Source: Bacteroidota bacterium | Lineage (GTDB): Bacteria; Bacteroidota; Bacteroidia; Bacteroidales; Bacteroidaceae | Assembly: GCA_023425865.1 (NCBI GenBank) | Contig: JAFABV010000048.1 | Location: 1 to 52,348, forward strand | Length of the DNA: 52,348 bases | Reading direction: 5' to 3' | In this document: positions 18,125-26,967 of the stretch, one piece after another | Numbering within the stretch: position 1 is the first letter of the stretch | Layout of the letters: the number at the start of each line of letters is the position of its first letter | Position numbers and translations under genes: made by a program | The notes under the pieces: generated by a model | What the model was told of the DNA's origin: nothing | Database searches by the model: none | Seen by the model: only the letters and a program-made list of their open reading frames with translations

Positions 18125-20302
18125 TTATTTGCCCACGAAGACCCTAACCTTGGCATAGAATGCCCTTCCGGGCTTCTGTATGGAGAAGTTGTCGTAGAGG
18201 TCTTCGTTGGTGATGTTGTTGCATTCAAGCGAGAAATTGTAGCGTGCCCCAATATTATAGGTCAGCGCCACGTCGTGGGCCGTCTGCGTGGGCACCCGCT
18301 TTTTGGAGTCGGCGCTGCCAATGTTCTCCCAGTACAGGGGGAACTCGTGCTGATAGTTCAGGTTATAGGTCAGCGTCAGCGTGTTGGCGGCTGCGCCCAG
18401 CCCCACCCATCTCACCGTCACGTCGGCCGTGCCGTAACGGTAGGGCATGTTGGGCATCCTGACATTATAGTGCAGACTGCTCTGGCCGCTCGTGGCCGAC
18501 AGACTGCGCTCGCGGTCCTTGGCAGAGATGTCGTTGTAAGTGCCGCCGAGGGTGAGCCATTGTGCCGGAGTGTAGCGCAGCGTGAGCGTATAGCCCATGG
18601 TGCGCACGCGTCCGTGGTTCTCGTAGGCCCCATAGTAGGTGCCGCTCACGCTTTCTATCGTGCGGCGAATGAAATTGCGGGTGTCGCGCAGAATGCCCGT
18701 TGCCTCGGCATGGATGGCCTGACGGCCGAGCGAGAGGTCGTAGCTGAGACTGATGTTATAGTTGTGGCTCGACTCAGGCTTCAGCGTTGCCCTACCCGAC
18801 TCCAGGTCGTCGTCGCCGAACAGCTCGGTGATGGTGGGCAGTCGGTAGGCTTTCTCATACGACAGCTTGGTTTGCAGTCCACGCAGCGGGAAGATGCTCA
18901 GCGCCGTGCCATAGCCGAGGGCGTCCGACGACATGCGCTGGCTCACATATCCGCCGATGCCGTCCTCGTTGAGCGATACCGGCCCCTCTACCCTCTCACC
19001 ATAGTATTTGCCGAACACCACGACGTTCCATAGCCGTGAGGGCGTGTAGTGATAAGAGAGTCCCACGATGTTTTTGGCGGTCTTCTTGGGTATGGTATAG
19101 TCGGTGATGCGGCTCGTGTTTGCCAAATAACTGCGGTTCTTGCGGTTGAAATGGTTCCACGAGTAGTTGAGCGTCAGCAGGTGGCGGCGGGCCCAGTGGT
19201 ATTTGGCCGCTATACGTGCCGTCCAGATGTCTGTGGCGCTCTCGGTGTTTTGGTAGCCCTGCTCGCCCGGACTGCCCGTGGGGCGGCGCTCTCCATACCA
19301 GTTGTACTTGTAGGCTGCGGTATCTACGTTGTAGCTGATGTTATGGCTGTACGACAGGTCGGCATCCATCTGCAGTCCGCGAAGCAGGAAATGACGCTTC
19401 GAGTAAGACAACCGTGGCGTGAGCACATATCCCTTGCGGTGCTTCTGTCCATAGACTATCTCCTGTCTCACGCCGTTCTGTATCTGCTGATACTCATGCG
19501 AATAGGTCATGTTGAACAGCAGTCGGTCTGCCCAACTGCGCCCCGTGAGCCCTACGGCACCCGTCACCGCCTCATTGTGATACTGCCCGTGGAATCGGCG
19601 CACCGTCTCTATCTTGTTGCGGTCGGTCTGCTCAAAGCCGTTGTCGAGAAACTGGGTGACAAACGTCTTCACCTTATAGTCGTTGTCTGAATAGTTCTGG
19701 TAGAAACTCAGGTCATAGCTCCATCCGTTCTTGAGCCGCTGCCCGGCCCTTACGGTAGACCGGTGGGTGTTGAACGAACCAAAGGAGTATGACGCGTCGG
19801 CATACCACTGGAACGGCCGCCGACGGGTGACAATGTTGATGACGCCACCCATCGCGTCGGTGCCAAACTCCACGGGCACCACGCCCTTGTATACTTCGAT
19901 GCGGTCGGCCATGCCTGCCGGAATGTTGCTCAGTCGGTAGGCACTCCCCACGCCTTCTTGCGGTATTCCGTCGATGAACACCTTCACGTACTTGGCATCC
20001 ATGCCGTCGAGCATGATGTTGGTCTCGCCACCCACGCCGCCGGCCTCACGCAATTTCAGGCCTGGGGCCATGCGCAGGGCGTCGGCAAGGGTCTTGGTGG
20101 TGTTCTGCATCGACTTGGTGTCTATCGTCAAGGCGTTGTATCCCGTCTGCTTGATCCGGCCCACGCCGGTAGGGGCCGTCACCTGCACCTCGCTGAGCTT
20201 GTAATAAGCCGTGGTGTCTATCCTCGATGCCGACCGATGAGGACGTTGGGCACTTAGGCTCATGGCAAACGCACAAGCCAACAATGATAAGTAATATTTC
20301 AT
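18125..20302 (-). CDS. TonB-dependent receptor, XusA-like
   Basis: A 725-residue outer-membrane receptor. A short signal peptide (MKYYLSLLACAFAMSLSAQ) is followed by a TonB box region (SEVQVTAPTGVG), plug (LADALRMAPGLKLREAGG, VKVFIDGIPQEGVG, DAMGGVINIVTRR) and a 22-strand barrel ending GRAFYAKVRVFVGK. Its size and lack of the N-terminal carboxypeptidase-like domain separate it from SusC proteins and fit siderophore or cofactor receptors. It sits between an exported nitroreductase gene (83 bases upstream) and the DUF4374 lipoprotein, suggesting ferric-siderophore uptake. The ligand cannot be read from sequence. Confidence 0.92.
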   Translation of the reverse strand: MKYYLSLLACAFAMSLSAQRPHRSASRIDTTAYYKLSEVQVTAPTGVGRIKQTGYNALTIDTKSMQNTTKTLADALRMAPGLKLREAGGVGGETNIMLDGMDAKYVKVFIDGIPQEGVGSAYRLSNIPAGMADRIEVYKGVVPVEFGTDAMGGVINIVTRRRPFQWYADASYSFGSFNTHRSTVRAGQRLKNGWSYDLSFYQNYSDNDYKVKTFVTQFLDNGFEQTDRNKIETVRRFHGQYHNEAVTGAVGLTGRSWADRLLFNMTYSHEYQQIQNGVRQEIVYGQKHRKGYVLTPRLSYSKRHFLLRGLQMDADLSYSHNISYNVDTAAYKYNWYGERRPTGSPGEQGYQNTESATDIWTARIAAKYHWARRHLLTLNYSWNHFNRKNRSYLANTSRITDYTIPKKTAKNIVGLSYHYTPSRLWNVVVFGKYYGERVEGPVSLNEDGIGGYVSQRMSSDALGYGTALSIFPLRGLQTKLSYEKAYRLPTITELFGDDDLESGRATLKPESSHNYNISLSYDLSLGRQAIHAEATGILRDTRNFIRRTIESVSGTYYGAYENHGRVRTMGYTLTLRYTPAQWLTLGGTYNDISAKDRERSLSATSGQSSLHYNVRMPNMPYRYGTADVTVRWVGLGAAANTLTLTYNLNYQHEFPLYWENIGSADSKKRVPTQTAHDVALTYNIGARYNFSLECNNITNEDLYDNFSIQKPGRAFYAKVRVFVGK

Positions 20303-20385
20303 AAAAAGATGATGAGAAATAGGTACGCGCTGTCTGACACGCAGAGTTAGGGCATGCGCCTTGGCGACAGCATCGTGGTGTATTT

Positions 20386-21033
20386 TTACCTGAGTGTTCC
20401 TTCAGCCTTGATGCCCCAAGTGATCTTCTCGGGGTCCCATTTGTCCTTCGGCTGCTTGTTGTCAGCTGGATAACCCACCAGCACCGAGGCCAACGGGATG
20501 AGATTACCGGGCAGTCTCAGCTGTTGACGAATGTATCCCACCTTGCGCTCTACAGGATAACCGGTGGTCCACACCGCGCCGAGTCCCATCGAATGGGCGG
20601 CCAGCAGCAGATTCTCCGTGGCGGCCGACACATCCTGCACCCACACCTCGCGGCTCTGTCCCTGCGCCATGCGGGCGGTGTCGCCACATACCACGATGAC
20701 CACCTGCGCACCACGTATCATGTCGCTGTGATGATTGTTGCCGGCGTAGGCCTCAATATCTTTCCGCTGGTTGAGCACCACAAAGTGCCAGGGCTGCATA
20801 TCGCGCAACGTTGGGGCTGCCATCGCCGCCCTCAACATCAGGTTCACCTTGGCCGCCTCCACGGGGCGCGGTTGGAACTCACGCACGCTGCGGCGTGTCA
20901 ATATATTTTCGAGTGTAGGGTTCAGCAACACGGCAAGCGAGTCGTCGGTAGGAATGGTTTGCGCCTTCACGCTCTGCCAGGCAAACAGGCTGGCCAACAT
21001 AGAAAGAATAAGGAGGTTGAACTTTTGAGTCAT
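20386..21033 (-). CDS. exported nitroreductase family flavoprotein
   Basis: 215 residues: a signal peptide (MTQKFNLLILSMLASLFAWQSVKAQ) in front of a complete nitroreductase domain. The FMN-binding RRSVREFQPRPV occurs at the domain start, MQPWHFVVLNQRKD follows, and LAAHSMGLGAVWTTG is the usual second loop. Family members reduce nitro groups, quinones or iron complexes with NAD(P)H and are normally cytoplasmic, so the signal peptide is notable. It is the first gene of the operon with the XusA-like receptor and XusB-like lipoprotein, and a -7 box lies upstream at 21064-21071. A role in releasing or reducing siderophore iron is a plausible inference. Confidence 0.88.
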   Translation of the reverse strand: MTQKFNLLILSMLASLFAWQSVKAQTIPTDDSLAVLLNPTLENILTRRSVREFQPRPVEAAKVNLMLRAAMAAPTLRDMQPWHFVVLNQRKDIEAYAGNNHHSDMIRGAQVVIVVCGDTARMAQGQSREVWVQDVSAATENLLLAAHSMGLGAVWTTGYPVERKVGYIRQQLRLPGNLIPLASVLVGYPADNKQPKDKWDPEKITWGIKAEGTLR

Positions 21034-21063
21034 CGTGTATTGTCGTTATTGTTATTCCGAATG

Positions 21064-21071
21064 CAAAGTTA
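21064..21071 (-). promoter_or_regulatory. -7 box of the nitroreductase-TonB receptor-DUF4374 operon
   Basis: TAACTTTGC on the minus strand fits TAnnTTTG, with TTGTG about 20 bases upstream as a possible -33 element. It lies 31 bases before the nitroreductase start. Confidence 0.7.
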
Positions 21072-21111
21072 AGAATATGTCATAATTAACACAATACCTA
21101 AAAATTATGAA

Positions 21112-21430
21112 AATACACGCCGCGCACCATTCCGTCTGTCCCTGCCTCTGTCTCATGTATCACAATCCGCCGCCAGCCCCTGCCCCATGTATCAGTATCC
21201 AGATACCGTCCGTGGCGTCTTGCCTCCGCCCCCTGCTTAGCGTCAACCACCATCCATCCCCTCACCTCATCTCCATCCCTACACCCAACCATTCTCATCG
21301 AACAGCCGGATAATTCTATATGAAACCATCCGATGGTTCTATATGAAACCATCCGATAATTCTATATGAAACCATAATATCATTCTATATAGAATCATCC
21401 AGTGACCTGAGGAGTATCATTTAGCCAGAA
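21112..21430 (+). mobile_element. MITE-like element, copy C (truncated, interior only)
   Basis: The sequence aligns with the central part of copies B and D: the CATGTATCAGTATCCA region, the CGTGGCGTCTTGCC segment, the stretch before CATCGAACAGCC, the four 23-bp units and the CAGTGACCTGAGG / CATTTAGCC segment. Both terminal inverted repeats and the half containing the vestigial reading frame are missing or unrecognisable. It is an old, decaying copy beside the remains of a gene. Confidence 0.75.
21308..21399 (+). repeat. four 23-bp palindromic minisatellite units (copy C)
   Basis: Units at 21308, 21331, 21354 and 21377, with consensus CGATGGTTCTATATGAAACC plus ATC. The fourth unit has ATTCTATATAGAAT in its core, as in the last unit of copies B and E. 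Confidence 0.85.
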
Positions 21431-21460
21431 CGCACGCGTCAAGGGGTCCCCTTAGCCATT

Positions 21461-21726
21461 TTAGGTTGTCTCCGGTGGCGATTCAGACACAGCTTCAAGC
21501 ATGAGTTTCATGTCGGCATCCGGCATGTTGAAGAAAATATTCATGTTGAGGTATTCCGTAAGTACAATGCGCACCATAGTTGCCAGCCCTGAGAAGCCCC
21601 ACCGTCATTGTCGCCTCTAGCGGCATAGACCAATGTGAGGTCTTTGAGAAATTCCTTCCGGTTCTCACTGCTACATACTTTATTCCTCCTATCGTCTTTT
21701 GTCAACCAATTCTCCTCAGAGCGCAA
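21461..21726 (-). pseudogene. frameshifted remnant of a small unknown gene
   Basis: Reading leftwards from 21726, one frame gives MRSEENWLTKDDRRNKVCSS and KEFLKDLTLVYAARG, then degenerates. Another frame continues TMVRIVLTEYLNMNIFFNMP to MLEAVSESPPETT-stop at 21461. Both parts have coding character but need a frameshift to join. The family is not recognised. It lies between the truncated element copy and the helicase gene. Confidence 0.35.
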
Positions 21727-21753
21727 AGACTATTTCCCCTACCCCAAAAAACT

Positions 21754-24700
21754 TTACACCGCTTTGATGAATTGCGGCAAGATGGGATGGTGCATGCGCC
21801 AGTCGATGCTCATGGGCTTATCGTCGCGCGAGAAGATGTAATCTACCAGTCCGAAACAATAGAACGGGCAGGTGTTGCCAAAGCCGTCTTTCTTGTTTTC
21901 GCGTACAAAGAGCACGAACTTCTTCTTGTTCTGTGCTTGCTCCACAAACCGTCTCCCCCTGCCCTGATGGGTGTCGGTATTCTGTGATTTCCAATGAAAC
22001 TGATGCTCACTCACCACATAATCGTCATACATGGTGGTGGCGGAGAAGTCTTTGTCTGACTTGTTGAGGGTCACAAAAAATAGTTCGGTGTTGAGTTCCT
22101 CAATGCTGAACACCCCGGCCACGCTGCCCTGCATCTTCCTGTCGGCTGTCTGCCGACCGAAGATAGCGAACACCTCTTCGCGGGTGTAACAGCCATACTG
22201 CTCAAGGGCCATCGGCATACCTTCGCCCACAGCGTATGTCTTTGTTTCCAACGTGCTCAACAGATAGTCGACGAGTTCCTTGGCTTCCTCTACAAACGGG
22301 GGATAATGCTGGAACAGTGAGAAGCCTTCCTCGATCGTCCCAAAGGGCAAGCGGTCGATTTTGTCGAGATAGAGGGTATAATAGAACATGATCCCAAAGG
22401 CCTTTTCCTGCTCCGTTTGAAGGGAAATGGACTCTGAGGCTGTCAACAGCTTTTTGACAAAGTTGAGATAAGCCACGCTGTTGGCATGCACAAGATTAGA
22501 GAGTCCGCGCTCGTATCTACGGGTGAAATCGTCATCGGCATAAGTACATAGTCCGGCTTCGCGCTTCAAACTCGTCCAGCAATTGTTGCTTTTGTAGACA
22601 ATGCGTATATCCTGTCCGTTGTTCTCAACAAATTCTTTGAGGGTAGGTACATGGTCATAGCCGCGCAGCTCATCCACGAGCCGCCGCTTGTTGTACACCG
22701 CCGCTTTGATGTTTTCAAGGATGTATTGCTGGGCCATCTCTTCCATGTGGATGGTACAACCATGCGGAAGCAGGGTGAAGCCCTCTCTGACCTGATCGAC
22801 CACGCTCTTGTCGTTTCTGACCATGAGACTGCGGAACCTGCTGGTAAAGTCGTATTTCTGGTTGAGCTGGGCCACGAAGTCGAAGACTGTGAGCAGCTGT
22901 TTGCCCGGATAGAGCCGCAGGCCACGGCCCAGCTGTTGCAGGAATACCGTGAGCGACTCGGTAGGTCGGAGAAACAAAACCGTGTCGACGGCAGGAATAT
23001 CTACGCCTTCGTTGAAGATGTCTACTACAAAAAGATAGTTGATTTCGCCCTTCGAGAGTTTTCTGTTCAGCCGTTCTCGCTCGCTATCTCTGTCGGCAGT
23101 CAGGTAATCGGCCCGCAGACCGTAAGCGTTGAAATGGTCAGCCATGAAGCGTGCGTGCTCCTTGGTGGCACAGAATCCAAGCGCTTTACAATGGGTCTCG
23201 TCGGGGAGGTAATAACGTAGCTTGTCGATGATGAGTCCTACACGCTCTTTGTTACAAAGCCTTTCGGTGAGTTTGGTGGCCACATACTTGCTTCCTTGCA
23301 TCAGGTCGTCATCCTTTAGGTCTGTATTATCGCTGATGCAGAGATATTGAAACGGCGTGAGCAGTCCCTCGTCGAGTGCCTTGGGAAGTCTAATCTCAGC
23401 ACTGATCTGCTGGTCGAAGTCGGGTAACAAGCTCACACCATCCATTCGTTCGGGTGTGGCCGTCAGTCCCATCAGAATTGTTGGCGTGAAATGAGTGAGG
23501 ATGGTGCGGTAGCTGTTTGCCACAAGGTGGTGGGCTTCGTCGATAACGATATAATCATAGTGGTCTGACGGGAGTTTGCTGAACACATCGTCAAACCGGG
23601 AGTTGAATGTCTGCACCGAGACAAACAGATGGTCTATGCCTCGCGCGGGCTGATACTGTCCCACCCACACATCTCCGAAGTTGGCATCTTGCAACACGCT
23701 CTTGTAAGTATGGCTGGCCTGCACCAAGATCTCTTGGCGATGAGCCACAAAGAGCAGTCGGTGGTGTTGGGCATGCGCTTCGGTGAAGAGTTTGTAGTCA
23801 AAGGCCGAGATAACAGTCTTGCCCGTTCCCGTGGCTGCCACGATGAGGTTACGGTGAATGCCATTCTCACGCACCACCATCAGTCTGTCGAGGATCTGTT
23901 TCTGATGAGGCAGCAGGTTGTATTTCTGTAATCCGTGGGCAGACTCTCGTTCGGGATGTCGTTCTTTCATCAATGCGTCATAGAGGCGTTCCACCCCTCC
24001 GGCTTTAAAATCCTCGAAGTTAGGACTGTTCCAGTATAGGTCAAACGTGGCCAATGCTGTCTTGATGATGTGCGGATTCTCCACGTTGGTCACCCTGATG
24101 TTCCACTCCAGCCCATCTGTCTGGGCCGACTTAGAAAGGTTTGAAGATCCGATGTAAGCGGTGTTGAAACCGGAATGACGTTCAAAAATATATGATTTGG
24201 CGTGCAGGCGCTCGATGCTGGTGTTATAGGATATGCGTATCTCGGTATGCGGCAACTGAGCCAAGCGCTCTACAGCCTTTGCCTCGGTCACGCCACAATA
24301 GGTGGTTGTGATCACCCGCAAGCGATGTTGTGGATGGTCGCAAAACGCTTTCAGTTTGTCATAGATGAGGTTAAGACCGGAGAGCTTGAGGAATGACACA
24401 ATCAGACTGATGCGGTCGGCACTTTCGATGTCACGCTCAATCTCTGCATTCAAAGGCACCTTGCTTTGTCCGCCGGTAAAAAGACTACTGATTCGGAAAC
24501 CTGTCATGGGCCTCACCAATGATTGATGGGTTGCCTTTAACCGCGCTTCTTCTGTCTGTGATACCACTGCTGCCAACATCTGTTTGTTTTCTACCACTTT
24601 ATTCTCAGAATCTTCGCCCAAGAAATCTATCAAGCGGTTGACGAATCCCACGCGTTCATCAGTAGAGAGGTTTTCATCAGACAGACGGTTGATAATCATC

Positions 24701-24849
24701 TTATGGACATGTGCAGCCAATAGTGAAGGCGACTCTGCATCGTCTATGGCATCTTCTTTGCAGACAAGTCCCTCTTCGGTGGCGTGCTGAATGTCTTGTT
24801 TCAGCGCACTTGTTATCAAATTTTCATATGCGCCTTCTTGCAGTTTCAT
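21754..24849 (-). CDS. PLD-nuclease-like / DEAD-DEAH helicase / DUF3427 protein
   Basis: A 1031-residue multidomain protein. Residues 130-260 form a phospholipase-D-like domain with the HxK motif (LHAKSYIF, His216-Lys218) and GSSN (234-237). A superfamily 2 helicase core follows: Walker A AATGTGKT (338-345), DEAH (437-440), GLTATPERMD (461-470) and motif VI QQLGRGLRL. A C-terminal DUF3427 domain fills the last 400 residues. Proteins of this architecture are often found in defence islands and are thought to act on nucleic acid, but no partner gene is adjacent here. It stands alone, flanked by element debris on one side and a 450-bp gap on the other. Confidence 0.9.
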   Translation of the reverse strand: MKLQEGAYENLITSALKQDIQHATEEGLVCKEDAIDDAESPSLLAAHVHKMIINRLSDENLSTDERVGFVNRLIDFLGEDSENKVVENKQMLAAVVSQTEEARLKATHQSLVRPMTGFRISSLFTGGQSKVPLNAEIERDIESADRISLIVSFLKLSGLNLIYDKLKAFCDHPQHRLRVITTTYCGVTEAKAVERLAQLPHTEIRISYNTSIERLHAKSYIFERHSGFNTAYIGSSNLSKSAQTDGLEWNIRVTNVENPHIIKTALATFDLYWNSPNFEDFKAGGVERLYDALMKERHPERESAHGLQKYNLLPHQKQILDRLMVVRENGIHRNLIVAATGTGKTVISAFDYKLFTEAHAQHHRLLFVAHRQEILVQASHTYKSVLQDANFGDVWVGQYQPARGIDHLFVSVQTFNSRFDDVFSKLPSDHYDYIVIDEAHHLVANSYRTILTHFTPTILMGLTATPERMDGVSLLPDFDQQISAEIRLPKALDEGLLTPFQYLCISDNTDLKDDDLMQGSKYVATKLTERLCNKERVGLIIDKLRYYLPDETHCKALGFCATKEHARFMADHFNAYGLRADYLTADRDSERERLNRKLSKGEINYLFVVDIFNEGVDIPAVDTVLFLRPTESLTVFLQQLGRGLRLYPGKQLLTVFDFVAQLNQKYDFTSRFRSLMVRNDKSVVDQVREGFTLLPHGCTIHMEEMAQQYILENIKAAVYNKRRLVDELRGYDHVPTLKEFVENNGQDIRIVYKSNNCWTSLKREAGLCTYADDDFTRRYERGLSNLVHANSVAYLNFVKKLLTASESISLQTEQEKAFGIMFYYTLYLDKIDRLPFGTIEEGFSLFQHYPPFVEEAKELVDYLLSTLETKTYAVGEGMPMALEQYGCYTREEVFAIFGRQTADRKMQGSVAGVFSIEELNTELFFVTLNKSDKDFSATTMYDDYVVSEHQFHWKSQNTDTHQGRGRRFVEQAQNKKKFVLFVRENKKDGFGNTCPFYCFGLVDYIFSRDDKPMSIDWRMHHPILPQFIKAV

Positions 24850-25302
24850 ATATTCATATAGAGAGTTTTAACATTGGCATCGTAGGCATTATACAAACCT
24901 TGACTACGGCAGGTTATATTAGTCTTAACGTGATCAGAAATCGAATCTCAAAATTACAATATTATTTTGACACCATCATGTTTTTCATGTGCCAAAAAGC
25001 AAATCAATTGATATTTCTTGCTCATCAGGACTAAGAAAGAGATTGATAACGATAAAAAATGTAGGTAGATGTGATGAAGAAATGGTATAGTTGATGTTTC
25101 GGCCTTATACGGCAAAGTCATTATCATGGGGGAGATAGCATTGAATAGAAAAGGGAGAATACTCCAAAGAGATTCAATGCTTTACCTTGTCCTATCTCCC
25201 CCTCTCTTACTATGATTGGAGGGGGGGGAATACTCCGATGGGAGGCTGCCACACACCGGATGCCCAAGGGCGTGCGTGAAAGAGTTCTAATAATGCTTTT
25301 TC
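24850..25302. other. intergenic region with nested inverted repeat
   Basis: No gene found. It should contain the helicase promoter, but no clear TAnnTTTG box was seen. At 25128-25202 a long hairpin combines an 11-bp outer stem (GGGGGAGATAG / CTATCTCCCCC) and a 9-bp inner stem (GCATTGAAT 25138-25146 / ATTCAATGC 25172-25180). Position suggests a terminator for the VOC-acyltransferase operon or a barrier between transcription units. Confidence 0.55.
25128..25202. terminator. long nested stem-loop
   Basis: The outer stem of 11 bp and inner stem of 9 bp are both perfect, with an asymmetric bulge on the right arm (TTTACCTTGTC). It lies 100 bases after the VOC gene stop on the minus strand. Confidence 0.5.
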
Positions 25303-25692
25303 TTATACTGTTATCTCAATATGGATGTTCTCCGGACCAAGGATGCTGCTTTCGTAATAGCCATCGCCGGTGGTGCGCGGACCACTCAACACACGATAGC
25401 CATCATTGGAGAGCTGCGCCGTTTTCTTGTCTACCTGTTCCTTGGAACCCAGACTAAAGGAGAGATGGTGGTATCCCACCGGAGGGTGGGCCGTCTCCGA
25501 TGGGATGACATCGGGACGTGACATCAACTCTAACCGGGTGCTGCCCTCATTGAACGACAAGATGTAAGAGGACAAGCCGGTGCGAGGATTATGGTACCTC
25601 TCATTGCTGAACGCATCGAAGTACTGGAGGAAAAAACTGCGCATGGCCTCTAAATCCTCACAGTATAAAGCAATGTGATTGATACGCATCAT
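25303..25692 (-). CDS. VOC family protein (glyoxalase/bleomycin-resistance fold)
   Basis: 129 residues with the paired beta-alpha-beta-beta-beta modules of the vicinal oxygen chelate fold: INHIALYCEDLEAMRSFFLQ at the N-terminus (metal His in NHIAL) and GYHHLSFSLGSKEQVDKKTA in the second half, ending ENIHIEITV with the terminal Glu. Likely an isomerase- or lyase-type enzyme handling a small reactive metabolite; specificity is unknown. It is 9 bases after the acyltransferase stop on the same strand, so the two are probably translated from one mRNA. Confidence 0.88.
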   Translation of the reverse strand: MMRINHIALYCEDLEAMRSFFLQYFDAFSNERYHNPRTGLSSYILSFNEGSTRLELMSRPDVIPSETAHPPVGYHHLSFSLGSKEQVDKKTAQLSNDGYRVLSGPRTTGDGYYESSILGPENIHIEITV

Positions 25693-25701
25693 GATGGATG
25701 G

Positions 25702-26868
25702 TTAATGGGTAAACAATTTGTTCTTGAGCCACTCTCGCACGGGGAGGTCATACAGACGATAGGCACCATAAGCCAAGAGGATGCTTGCCACAAACACGCT
25801 AAGGGAAATCAGGATGTTTTGGCCGAGCGTAGCCTCGGGATGGTTGCGTACCCACGCGATGTGCATATAAATCAGTGGGTAATGGGTGATATAGATGGGA
25901 TAGGAAATGTCGCCCAGAAACTTGTTGATGGCTGCCGATTTGCCACCTACGACCGAACTGCCCGCCCCGATGCTCACGATGAGTGGGAAGCCGAGAAGGA
26001 TGCACAGCATTTCATAGAGTCCGTTGGTCCAGCGACCCTCGCCCTCGACGGTCAGGCCCATCCATGGCATACAAAGCAGAACGACCACCATCAACGAGCA
26101 CCACCAAAAGCCTCCCCTCACCTTGATGAGCCACCCCATGCGCGACAGCAGCAGTCCGCAGAAGAAGGGATAAAGCAGGCGCGTGACCCCAATCTGCAGT
26201 TGGTCGGGCGTAAGGCTCCAACCGCCAATGACGGTATAGCTGGCATAATCGCGAACGGAGAGGACGCCCAAGATATCGATGTTTAAGGTGAGGACGACGG
26301 TCAAGGCCGCAAAGAGCACGACGCAGATGCCGAGTGCCACCCTGCCGAGACGGCGGATGAACAGGGCATAGAGGATGTTGGCCAGATACTCCCATTGCAG
26401 CGACCAAGCAGGACCGTTGAGCGGATTGGTTTCGCCCCATCCTCTGATATCCATGCCCGTGCCAATGGGCAGCATGGTAAATCCCAAGAGCATCACGAGC
26501 AGCACCATCCAAGGAGATGCGTCCTTTATCAATGGAAAATCGGAACACTCACCAAAATAAAACAGCAGGGCACCCACCAACGTACCGAAAATAACCATGG
26601 GATGCAGTCGGACGAGTCGCCGCTTGAAGAAGTTCCAAGTCGACATTCTGTCCCATCGGTCATCGTAGGCATAGCCAATGACAAATCCCGAGAGCACGAA
26701 GAAGAAGTCGACGGCCAGATAACCATGATTGATGGGTTGGGCGGGCGAACCGCTGAAATAGGTCTCAAAAAGGTGGTAGCCCACCACCAACAGGGCAGCC
26801 ACCCCACGCAGCCCGTCGAGAATCTCGTAGCGAGGCTTGGACGCCAAATAAACATCGTTTTGTTTCAT
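25702..26868 (-). CDS. acyltransferase family 3 (OafA-like) membrane protein
   Basis: A 388-residue multi-pass acyltransferase. It has the family N-terminus EILDGLRGVAALLVVGYHLF with the catalytic-region His in the first helix, then the RRLVRLHPMVIFG motif (the conserved R-x-R/R-x-x-P region) and about ten hydrophobic helices. It transfers acyl groups to a periplasmic or surface glycan. Base composition is normal for the window, unlike the AT-rich paralogue at 175-1206. It is divergent from an AraC gene (26968) that may regulate it. Confidence 0.9.
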   Translation of the reverse strand: MKQNDVYLASKPRYEILDGLRGVAALLVVGYHLFETYFSGSPAQPINHGYLAVDFFFVLSGFVIGYAYDDRWDRMSTWNFFKRRLVRLHPMVIFGTLVGALLFYFGECSDFPLIKDASPWMVLLVMLLGFTMLPIGTGMDIRGWGETNPLNGPAWSLQWEYLANILYALFIRRLGRVALGICVVLFAALTVVLTLNIDILGVLSVRDYASYTVIGGWSLTPDQLQIGVTRLLYPFFCGLLLSRMGWLIKVRGGFWWCSLMVVVLLCMPWMGLTVEGEGRWTNGLYEMLCILLGFPLIVSIGAGSSVVGGKSAAINKFLGDISYPIYITHYPLIYMHIAWVRNHPEATLGQNILISLSVFVASILLAYGAYRLYDLPVREWLKNKLFTH

Positions 26869-26919
26869 TTCTGTTTTCTAAGTTTCTTCAGGTTGCAAAA
26901 GAACAACAATATTTTGTCT

Positions 26920-26959
26920 TATCTTTGTTCTATCATTTATATTTATTGTCTTATCTTTG
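26920..26959 (+). promoter_or_regulatory. two tandem -7 boxes upstream of AraC gene
   Basis: TTGTCTTATCTTTG occurs twice, with TATCTTTG at 26920-26927 and 26952-26959, 32 bases apart. The downstream box ends 8 bases before the ATG and would give an almost leaderless mRNA; the upstream one would give a leader of about 35 bases. Confidence 0.5.
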
Positions 26960-26967
26960 CAACCAAT

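Noticed and set aside
18074..19033. 319-codon plus-strand frame
   Set aside because: Antisense to the TonB receptor gene; no domain recognised.
26395..26967. N-terminal extension of the AraC gene at 26968
   Set aside because: The extension is antisense to the acyltransferase and contains two -7 promoter boxes; the AraC sensor domain begins at the 26968 ATG.
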